DNA from: Pelodera strongyloides
Taxonomy: Eukaryota; Nematoda; Chromadorea; Rhabditida; Rhabditidae
NCBI GenBank assembly: GCA_036852015.1
Contig: JAANDG010000107.1
Coordinates: forward strand, 248,001-312,000
DNA: 64,000 nucleotides
Direction: 5' to 3'
The position numbers and the translations under genes are program-made. Shown in pieces: positions 48,059 through 58,900 of this stretch; the stretch's first letter is position 1; each line of letters begins with the position of its first letter. The notes under the pieces are model-generated. The model had not been told where the DNA came from. It saw only the letters and a program-made list of their open reading frames with translations, and made no database searches.

Positions 48059-49368
48059 GGGTCAACCATTAGTAAAGAGGTAAGGCATAATGTGATAATA
48101 TTAACAATGAGCCTCCTTTCCTGACATAATTAATCAGGTGTAAGAGGAACTGGGTATTTTGTGTATCTAACGGAATATAGTAAGAGGCAGTCAGGGAGTG
48201 TAGTCGTTAGCTCTTCCCATGGAAAGGAAAACGGTGGCGGGTTCACTATGTTCTTCATTTGCAGTTTAGCGGAAATCATAATCCCATGTTTCCTCCCAAA
48301 CAAGCGGGAAACGCGGGATTCCGTCCTTATTGCGAGCGCTAATCAGGGACTTTGCCGCTAACACAAGGCATTGCCTAATGTTTAATTGCGGGACATGATT
48401 GGCTAATCTGTCAGGAAACATGCGACTTTTCTTATTGCATGGGATTGGGCGTTAGCCTGCCAGGAAACGCGGGATTTATTTTTGTTTCGCGGGAAACGTG
48501 CAGTAGAAGAACAGAGCAATTAGCGCCCGCTACCCAACCAGGTGTGAAAAAATAGTAGCTGTGTATCTCTGGCGAAGATAGACCAGCGGCTTCCCTACAA
48601 AGTGAATTTCTTACAGTGTCATGAAATAGATGCACACATTCTGTTGTCTACAGACATATGTATGATTTTATGAGGCCAGGTTATATCGCACTTCGTCTTT
48701 ATAAATACAATTATTTTACGTGGACGAGGTCTGTGACATAATACGCCATACGATATGACTTTAGTCTAGTGTTTATGTACACTTTTCGCAGCTCGCAACA
48801 TTTCGCGCGTTAATACACAAACGTTGTTTGCTCAAGGAGGGCGCGCGAACCGCAAACAATAGCGCGCTAACGTATAATACCGCTAAGAAGCCCACAAAGG
48901 TTAACTGGAAAAAGGTATCTATAAATAAATGGTAAAGTAAAGAGAGAGAGAGAGTGAGAGAGAGAGAGAGAGAAAGCGAGAGCGAGAGGTAAATTTTCCA
49001 ATGGATAACATTTGGACGTGTATGAAAACTTTTCATACCGTCATGCGCGCCAGCCAACGAGATATACAACAGTATTCAAGGCAGACAAATGTAAATGACA
49101 TAGTTTGTTGCGTGTTTATATGCTGGTTTAGGCATAGTGGAGTGGAGATCCTAGGTAAGAAGATTTACTTTGAGTCCAATGCTATATGCAAGTACATGAG
49201 ATTTACAAACCCCTATTCCTATGTAATTCGGCGTAGCGCCACCTACATATATTAGCACGTCTTATTCAGCCCCTTGTGCCATAGAAGTAAATGTATAAGC
49301 TTGTGATTTGAAAGTGGGCCCTGCTTCATCCAATCAATACTCTCTCTATCTTGCTAACTGTCTCTTTT

Positions 49369-49400
49369 TCTCTCCCTCTCCCTATATATATTCTCTCTCT

Positions 49401-49444
<44 letters not shown>

Positions 49445-49482
49445 TCTCTCTCTCTCTCCCTTCTCTCTCTCTCTCTCTCTCT

Positions 49483-49520
<38 letters not shown>
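49369..49520. repeat. (CT)n microsatellite
   Basis: Long interrupted CT array. Confidence 0.95.
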
Positions 49521-49522
<2 letters not shown>

Positions 49523-50171
49523 ACCCGAACAGCCACTCACTCCAAAATGGACTTCAAACGCGCAAAAGCTGCATATCTGTGCGCAAGTGGGGGTTCACTA
49601 CGCGCCCGGCGGCTAAACGTGAGCCACTCGACGGCCCGAAGGCGCGTTTTGATAAAAAGTCGTACAAGAGTGCGGGCGCCTGTTAAGATATCTGTTGCGC
49701 TTTGTGATGCGAGGACAAAAAACGCTTTTCTAAGTGGATGGGTGTTTCCTTGCCTTTGTTGCCGAATTCAGTAATCTTTGATGGATTTAGTGACTAATGA
49801 AATGATATATGAATGAATGAAAATGTAAAGGGGCAGCGCCTTCTTCTCTAACGCAATCGCCCGAGTTCGATTCCGGCCCGTGACACCTTTGAAACTACCA
49901 CCAGGCGAGGGAATCATGGGCGATCCCTCCTGGCCCTAGCCCGAGCAATTTGTCATCTGGAACTCGTCGCCTACTGCTCAGGACATCTGCGGAACATGTC
50001 ATAGGCAGACATTTAATCTGTATTTTCACCCTTCAGTAGGGGTGCACGCTCTTGAGGAGCGTAAACCAAATTTTAAAATAAAAAAATGTAAACCTAACTG
50101 TGAGCTTGCGAGTTTAGATGTCCTTTTGCAGGATGCAGGATAACAGTATATTTTTTGCAACGTATGATATA

Positions 50172-50307
50172 CCAGCCGGATGAAGAGCCCTAAGGGCCCT
50201 AACCGGCTCTTCTTTTCTGCGAGCTATTCTTTATGAATGAGTTTTGTTGCGTTCACACGCGGCTTCAAACAAAAAAAAATTAAACTCTTCTCCTTTATAC
50301 AATAAGA
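50172..50307 (-). mobile_element. Short Helitron derivative
   Basis: Minus strand: TCTTATTGTATAAAGGAG at one end and hairpin then CTGG before T at the other, 136 bp. It keeps both termini of the 18762/34057 family but lacks the tRNA-like middle. Confidence 0.65.
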
Positions 50308-51542
50308 ATGTTTCGAACTTCAACTTCATACAAAAATTGAACCATGATCTAGCATGCAAAAAAAAAGAAAACAATCTAGATATGGTACAAAATCGCGTAT
50401 TTATTCTACAGAAGAACGAAGGCAATATATGTTTTTTTCTGTTTTTTTCCCCTCTAACATAGAAAGCGGTAATTTTAGCTAGATAAAGTTCAGTGGCACT
50501 AAAACTGCTGACGTTTTATAAGCCACATTCTTTTTCTAGTATAAAATGAGAAAATTCAGCTTGTAGGGTAGGCACAAAAAGATATATTTGTCGTGCACTA
50601 CTCGCACCACTAATTATTCGCTGTTTATTCGTTTTCCGAAAACAAATCAAATAAACCCGGGTAATGTTAGAATTTTTTGACACATCTGCTGTCAAAACCT
50701 ATGGCTATGGCCGTCCAGAGAAATCAAAGGATTTTCTTGTGATTAGAAATAAAAGAAAGGAAAGAACAAGGAGTGTGCACATCGTGTGAAATATAGGAAA
50801 AAAAGAGAATAATAATATTAATAATATTGGAATACTGCAGTGGGAGACCAGTAATAGTTAAGTTGTTAGACAGTGGATAAAGTACCGTAATCCTGACCTG
50901 ATCATCATCCTTAAAATAGCGAGCGTGCGCGCACCGGAGTGACCTTGTGTATGCGGTGAGATTCTTTTAGGGAAAAGGTGCGTTTGACGGTTTAGAGATG
51001 ACTGGGTCTCTCTCTTGGTCTCAGTGGTCTCAGACCGCCCCGCTACGGGCCTTTTGTAGCCTCAGGCCCGACTAGCCTGCGCCGACACTGCAGACCTGCG
51101 AGGCAGAGGCGTCACTGAAGCTTGGGGAGAGTGCGTGGTCTGCAGAGGTCGCAGGCGTCGAAGTCGACTAGATAGTTCTAGTCGATGTAGCTTGTCGTGG
51201 AGACACGGGACGTGGAAGGGAAGAACCCTAGAGATAAGGTTTTCAAGGCGGGGTCCTTCAGAACCAAGGTCGGAGACGTCTCTTTGCGTTGTTGTTTTTT
51301 TCGCACACGAAAACAATTGGCGGTGATGGGAGAAAGAAAAGATTGGCCCTTTGATTTGGACAGCCTAACCGGAGGCATTTGCTTCACGGATTTACACGCA
51401 ACAAATCGCATTGTTTGCAGCAATTGGAACTTAGCGTAAGTGAGAACTAAAAGTTATAAGGTAAGTTAAGGGAAAGGGAAAGGTTATAGTGTAAGTTAAT
51501 GGTCTGAAGGGAAATGTACTCAAGATATATTCTCTCAGGTAA

Positions 51543-51717
51543 TGATGGGGTTTCCAAGTATCCCAAAAATGCGGTGTGATTCTGTCAATACTACCGTATT
51601 TGTGCACGAAACTTGTATATATAATATGAAAAATACATAATATGAAAAATTGACAAATATCCTCGTGTAGTTCCATAATACTGTATATTTTCACCATACT
51701 TGGAAACCCCATAACCC
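51543..51717. mobile_element. ATGGGGTTTCCAAGTAT inverted-repeat element, copy 2
   Basis: Ends ATGGGGTTTCCAAGTAT and ATACTTGGAAACCCCAT; reversed relative to the copy at 26461 in sqv-6. Confidence 0.75.
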
Positions 51718-52430
51718 CATAAGTAAAGTAGGTGGTCTCTTTAACTAAGTTTGCGAATAATGCAGTAGTGACTAGCCCACTGAAGCAATTTCTACTGGAC
51801 AGATAAATTGTCCATTGGGCTTCGACAGTCCGCAACATTTTAATGGTTGCCTATGTTCTGTGATATTATGCAGATTCTTGCAAAACAGTTGTTTTGTTTT
51901 TGTTTTATTTCCTGTGCAAATAAACTTTATTAATTCAATTTTGTTTCATTCGTCGTTGAAATTTACAAAAGTTCATAAATGTATTACTACCCAGAATATG
52001 TCAGGAAAACCACGCATCAAGTCCCTTTAAACTCATTCAATAATTTTCACACTTTGAAATTGTTCAAGCCGGGGAAAATATGCTTTCAGTTCGTGATGTT
52101 GGATGACACTTTCGGCATCTCTGTTCTCTCTTCCTGAATAACTCTCTGTATCCCTTCCCCCCCCCTCTCTCTCTCTCTCTCCCTCTCTCTGTCTCGCTCT
52201 CTCTCAGATAGGTTCAGCCAGAAACACGAAAAGAGTCTCTCCAAAGGACTGATAGAACCCTGTCCAGGCCTCAGGGAATTTCTGCGCAAACACAAATCAA
52301 AACTGTTTTTGGGGGAGGACACAATTTGAACCTTACGACTGATCAAACAGGTCATTTTTGATAGATGACAGAGCTACGATCTCATTGTACAAGAAACGTT
52401 GTGGCTAACTTACAAGCTACCGGGATTAGC

Positions 52431-52505
52431 CGAGTGGCTAAGGATCTTGAACCACACCAGCAATACCAAAGTTCGAATCTGACTTGTGCAAATCAGGCGT
52501 AGCTT
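52431..52505 (+). mobile_element. tRNA-like SINE fragment
   Basis: TTAGCCGAGTGGCTAAGG resembles a class II tRNA A-box/D-arm and GTTCGAATC a B-box. No good cloverleaf forms. A similar CCGAGTGGTCGAGTGGATAG lies at about 52541. Confidence 0.35.
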
Positions 52506-52951
52506 GTTACCACAGAATGGTAGGCAGCCAAAATGAGAACCCGAGTGGTCGAGTGGATAGCGTATAAATCACAGGGGTTTGGTTGCGAAGGTTGGCAACA
52601 AGGCGGTAAAGTAAAGGTGGCAAGTTGGTAACCGCACGTATTACATAGAAAGTTGCCGATCGCCGTAAAGCATTCGAGTTCCTCACAGTACGTCACTCTT
52701 TGAACTTTGAGAGTTAGAACTGCTTTAGCATAAGTTTTGAATTTTCAGTCTAATAATAATCAATTTTTTTTACCTAACCTAATGCTATCTTATTGAGAAA
52801 CAATACAAGCGGAATTACATACAATCGATATAGGCACACATCCACACTCATTAGCATAAATGACGTAATTTTGCGTGCTAATGCCCAAATTTGCATATGC
52901 TAAATATTATAGTTGATGGTTTTACTCTCAGTGGGTGACCACTTACGCATC

Positions 52952-55900
52952 ATGGCATGCAAATTACGTGAGTTACTTTTCTGCTGTCATCTTGATATAC
53001 ATAGCCATGACGAACCGTTATTGCGGCACTTTGAGGTGCAATAACCATTTAAAAGTTTTGACGGGTGAGATTCTATTACAATTTATTATGCTGGGTACTT
53101 GGTTAAAGCGAAATACCGGCCGGTTTTTGAAACGTATCTCAAGTACTTGCATTCCTATGCATTTATGCTTATGCAAGGCTTAATTGGGGTCTAGTTTTTA
53201 TTCTAATTTGTGCTCATTTGCATATGCTGCATAAGAAAACGGGTGTACGCAACGCGTTTCAGAACTACGTTCCTGGGTGCGCAGCGCCCCTTCTGCCAGC
53301 CGCGCAAATTGGAGTGCACGCGTAGCCAGCCGCGCAGTTTCCAGTGCGGGCGTAGTCAACCGCGTACCGCGCAGAGGGGGGCGCACCCAGCCGCGTAGTA
53401 TGCAAACTACGCGGCTGGGTGCGCGGTGCCTCGGGGAGCTCAACCGCGCAGCGCACCCCCAGCCAACCGCGCAGGGGGCCCCCGGCCAGCCGCGGGCGTT
53501 CGCGGTTGAAGACCAGAGAAACCAGCCGGTGTTTCGCTTTAACATTACACCGACTCTTTTTTATGACGAATCACTGCTTTCCTATCTATTTATAAATTAG
53601 ATGCACGGTAGTGCCGGGAGTGCCTTCTATCCTAAATCTGTTCCAAAACCGGCTGTTGTACCGCTTTAGCGCGTTTCAAAAAGTGAACTTTTTCAAGGTG
53701 TTGCCGTTTTGCTGCTGTTCTCAGCATTGTTCAACTACTCTAGTTGCTCTTCCGAGGACCAATTGTATGCCAATATTACGTCGGAAAAATGTCGAAACTT
53801 TTTCGCCAAGTTGGAGAGTCCGGTGAAGGTTTTGATTTTGGGTGAGTTGTTGCTTTGGATAACGTACTTACACTGAGGAAACTTGGCCGGTGCGCGGCCT
53901 ACACTGGGACGAAAAAGGTGGGCCCACAGATTTTTTTGTAGGCCGCGCACCGGCCATATGCTCGCCGCGCACTCGCCGCGCACTCGCCAAAGTTTCGCGT
54001 TGTATGCTAGATAAATAATTGAATTGAACTTAGAAGCAATGCCTTAAAGCGAAATACCTGCCGGTTTTTGAAACACATCGAGTACACCAGAATTCTTAGC
54101 AGAAATGAGCAGAAATTAGAATAACAAATCGAGCTAAATTCGAGCAAATTAGCATAAATACGTAAGAATTCAGTTGTCCAAGACGCGTTTCCGGTGTAAA
54201 CAAGAAATTTGATAAAACTCCTCGTATGCGACTGGGGTCGAAACGGGGTCCCATATTTCTAATATGGGCCATATTACTTCTCTTTTTATTATTATTGCAC
54301 TAGTACATATGTATTTTAGTTTTCCTTTTATTTCACGAGACTAATTCTCCTAGGCGACGGTTTCGCGACCGATTGACGGCGGAAAAATCTTTTCCGATAA
54401 CAAAATGGTCATAGTTTAAATTAAAACCGTATTGTACCTACTTTGGGAAATTTGCATATGATACGCATATCCTATGCCTATGTATCCCATGTAAATTTGG
54501 TGCCGGAAGCTTGGGACAGGCACCAAAAATTTGCATAGGATATATAGGAAATTCGTATCATATGCAAATTTCCGAAAGTAGGTATAATACGGCTTTAAAG
54601 GCGCATTTAAGATGTGAAAAGTTTGAAGAATTCTGGAAAAACTTGGTTAAGTTGGAAACGCGAGAAAAGCTTAGAGACAATGCGAAAAGAGAGACCACAG
54701 ACGATCATAGCTGAATATCCTGCTTTTCAGCATTATGCAAAATTATGCAAATGTTCCATCTTGAACCTAACTTTTCCGGAATTCTTCACACTTTTCCCAA
54801 CTCGAACGCGCTTTAAAGCGAAATGCTAGCCCCTTTGGAAAATTTGCATATGATAAGTAAATCCTATGTATCCTATGCAAATTTTGTACGATCGTCCACG
54901 GCAATCGTACAAAATTAGCATAGGATACATAGGATTTGCCTATCATATGCAAATTTTCCAAAGGGGCTAGCATTTCGCTTTAAGATGTCGAGTTGGTAGA
55001 ATTGGAAGAGGTAGAATTGAAGAACACTACCCCCTCGATTGAAGAACACTACCCCTTTTTGAAAAATATTACCCCATGCAAAATAATACCCCCATTTTAC
55101 AAAATACTACCCCCCTGTCTTTACAAAATACTACCCCTTTCTAGTGGGGTAGTGTTATTCAATTGGTGGGGTAGTCATATTCAATGGTGGGGTAGCCATA
55201 TTCAATGGTGGGATAGTCATATTCAATGGTGGGATAGTCATATTCAATGGTGGGGTAGTCATATTCAATGGTGGGGTAGTCATATTCAATGGTGGGGTAG
55301 TCATATCAAGGTGGGTAGTCAATGGTGGGGTAGTCATATTCATTGGTGGGGTATATTCAATGTTGGGGTAGTCATATTCAATTGATGGGGGTAGTCATAT
55401 TCAATGGTGGGGTAGTCATATTCAATTGATGGGGGTAGTATTTTGTAATTTTTCTCACGGGGTAGTAAAAGCCAATGGGTGGGGGTAATATTTTGTAAGA
55501 AGGGGTAGTATTTTCACATGTAGGGGGTAGCGTAATTCAAGATTACCTAGGGTTTGAAGATCACTACCCCGCCAATGAAGAACACTACCCCGCCATTGAA
55601 GAACACTCCCCCACCATTGAAGAACACTACCCCTTTCTTACAATTTACTACCCCCTTGACTTGGGTAATAAAATGTCAAAAGGGGTAGTGTTCTTCAATG
55701 GTGGGGTACTACTTTGCATGCTACAAAATGCTACCCCCATACATTTGGGGTAGTATATTTCAAATTTGGGTAGTATTCTTCAGTGGGGTAGTATTCTTCA
55801 ATTTTACCCATAGGATTTGCCTATCATATGCAAATTTTCCAAAGGGGCTAGCATTTCGCTTTAAGATGTCGAGTTGGTGCGGAAATGTGACCTCTGCAAT

Positions 55901-58900
55901 GGGCGGATTTTGGCAGCCATCGACAAAGATTTACTAAAATCCGATTTGATGAAAACGCTCGAAGACCGGTTTGACATTGTGGCGATAGTCAACGAAACAG
56001 ATGACTATCTTGATATCGATGACCATGGCGTGAGGAGAGTCATACACAGGTATTTGAAGATATTAGTAGGTAGGTTAGGCTTAGGCTGAGGCTTAGGCTT
56101 AGGCTTATGCTTAGGCCTAAACACTACTGAATATTTGCTCGTACTTTATTTGCTAATCGAAATATTTTGGAACTGCCAACAATGATCGAGCGCAAGAACC
56201 TCATGACGTCTCCATGTTTGCGATTCGCACTTGCGAAAATGACAAATGCCTGTTCATGTTCGAGTCAATGTAAATGATTGATTTTCCGAAAGGAAACCAT
56301 GCAAATTCATCGTTCAGGATTGACATTTTGGAAACGTTCTAATGCTTGGAGAAACAGAAAATACAGTATGAAGTATGAATTAGATTGGAAAAGTACAAAT
56401 TAGCATGGTTTTAGGACGGAAAATCAATCGCGAACGCTCCCTAAATGTGCTACTACTGGGCCAATTAACTCGATTCAAAATGCGACTGTTTTATTGATTT
56501 GTTCAGATTCGAACATACTGAAATCGGGAATTTGATGCTGCCGACGGATACGGAAACTTTTCAAAAACACTGGCGATCTTCGCGAAAAATCGACTGCCTT
56601 GGACTGAGTGAGTTGGATCCGATGGTTCAACTTCATAAAGTTAAAGCGAAATACCTGCCGGTTTTTGAAACGCAACGAGTACACCAACATTCTTATGCGT
56701 CATATGCAAATTAGCATAATTTAGCATAAAAAATAGACCCCAATTAGACCACACTTCGCATAAATAGATAAGAATACAGTTGACCGCGATGCGTTTCAAA
56801 AACCGGCCGGTAGTTCGCTTTAATTAAATTTGTGGTTTTAAAACCCTACCTCAGCAGAACGCACTTGGGAAAGCCGTACTGTATGGTCAACTGTAAAGCG
56901 AATCTGCTCGGAAAGTTATTTATTTCTGGCGTAATGACGCATGTGTCATTTATAATGAGTAGGATGTCCGTCTGTGATGCGAAACGAACCGCCACCTTTG
57001 TATGGTGGTAACAGGCACCTTGTGACAGGCCAGGCGGTATGGCGGTTACCAGGCGGTAACAAGCCAATCGGTAATAAAAGACCAGCAACCACTATCTAGT
57101 AAAAGGCTGTAACCAGTAACCGTGCGGTAACTAGAAATGCGCTAATACGCTCCTGAAACGAAATAACGGCCGGTTTTAAAAATCGAGTAGACCAGCATTC
57201 CTATACAGCGTATGCAAATGAAGGTAAATTAGAATAAACAATCGAGCTAAATTCGGGTAAATTAGCATAAATACATAAGAATTCAGTTGTCCACGATGAG
57301 TTTCAAAACCCGTCCTGTATTTCGCTTTAAACTTTGTGTCTTTTCAGAAATGAATCGTCACACAACGGAACGTATCATCCCATTGGAGTCAATTGCGACA
57401 ATAGCAAGCATTCGGGATGTGGCTTATTCCTTCAAAGCCCGACCATTCTTGTCTGGAGGATCACTGTTGGGTTGGCAAAATTCCATGACCACGCTTATAA
57501 TCAAACTTTGGCCGGTGCGCGGCCAACAAAAAAAGCAGGTGGGCCCAGGTGTGGCGGCCCACCCATTTCGAGCCTGGTGTAGGCCGCGCACGGCCGTAGA
57601 ATGGTCCTGAGGTAGGTCTGAGGTCGGCGATCTTCAACTTGTATTTTTTTTTATTTTTTATTTTTTTTCAACGTTTGTATTTTTTCACTGTGCCCACATC
57701 AGGCGCACCAGCCGCCCACCTTTTCTGTGTCGCACGACTCAATTCCTCATTTATGGGCGAGGTGTAGGCAGCCGAAATTTTTCGGGCCCAATGTAGGCCG
57801 CGAACCGGCCAAGTTTCCTCAGTGCACTTTCAATTTTTAGTAAATCTCATCTCGTCCAGGAGAAACAAATTTGGGAAAATTGTTACCGAGGAAATCATCC
57901 CTAGTCGCTATTTGCTATGTAGAAATCGTCCACCGTACCCAAACTTGGGCATAACTTGTTATGCGCTGGCTCAACTGTAGCCGCATCCAATTTGCTTTTA
58001 GAAGTGCGCCCAAACTGCGCCATGTTTTCGCCGCGCCGCCTTCTTCCGGCGCCGGACCTAGGTATGCGTCCCGATTTAAAACGACATTTTCCAGGCTGGT
58101 ACAGGGAGTGCACGATTATTCCACATACGACCGATTTCGATTTGGCAATTTTTCCGGAAGAGTTTTCGAACGAATTTGTGGATTACTATAGGATAGGCAC
58201 GAAAGGAAACGAGCCCAAATTGTACAGGGTATTGGGATTGGTATGGTACTATATCTGTTATTTTGTACATTTGGGAGTTGCCAATCATGGCATAAAACAC
58301 CCCGCCAAATGCGGACGATCACCTCCCTATCTCTAACGCATTGTATGCAAATTAGTCTAAATCACCTCCCTATCTCTAACGCATTGTATGCAAATTAGGC
58401 TAAATCACCTCCCGATCTCTAATGCATTATATGCAAATTAGTCTAAATCACCTTCCCAAAATTTTGAGATGCGGACTTAATTTATTCCCTGTTGCCAATG
58501 CTTTGCTCGATATGTGCTTTTTTATTCGACCGGTTTCGGCTTTACGCCAGCATCAGGTACCATCAGGTACAACAACATCCTGCAAAAAATTTAGCTACAC
58601 AAAAATTACGGCCAAAATTACTAAAACCTAATATAAAGACATGGAATATGTACTACACAACATCAACATAAACAAACATGATATACATAACTAAAACCGG
58701 TAGGGGCTAGACGTGATTATATAGGCGAGGTGAGTAACATTACGTCATGTTTTTATTTTTACTTACGTTTGGTGCCCGAATAAGTCACAAAAATACATTC
58801 ACATACCTTTACCGTACTATAACAGAAACAAAATAGTTAAAAGCTGATCCCACAGTCAGAGTGTGGGCCCAAAGTGATCTAGTAACAATTGGTAAGGCGG

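Larger units (their letters stand above)
46751..52951. other. Gene-poor repeat-rich interval
   Basis: About 6.2 kb between the two divergently oriented genes. It probably includes the missing first exon of the Pro/Thr-rich gene. It contains tRNA-like SINE candidates, CT/GA arrays (47315-47412, 48939-48987, 49369-49520, 52160-52206), family A and B elements, a deleted Helitron (50172-50307) and an inverted element at 51543-51717. A spliced-looking ORF at 51326-51435 was considered and not accepted. Confidence 0.5.

Noticed and set aside
51326..51435. ORF MGERKDWPFDLDSLTGG ending at a GTAAGT donor, as first exon of the fukutin-like gene
   Set aside because: It ends in phase 2, while the next exon needs phase 1; the 52952-52967 exon fits phase and signals better. 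It could belong to an unseen gene.
56608..56640. Longer exon 4 of the fukutin-like gene, to the MITE border (...DPMVQLHK)
   Set aside because: It would leave phase 0 before exon 5, whose family-matching frame needs phase 1; GTGAGT at 56608 fits.
57348..57470. Alternative frame of exon 5 (NESSHNGTYHPIG...)
   Set aside because: It does not join to the GWYRECTIIPHT exon; the other frame gives the family motif GGSLLGWYREC.
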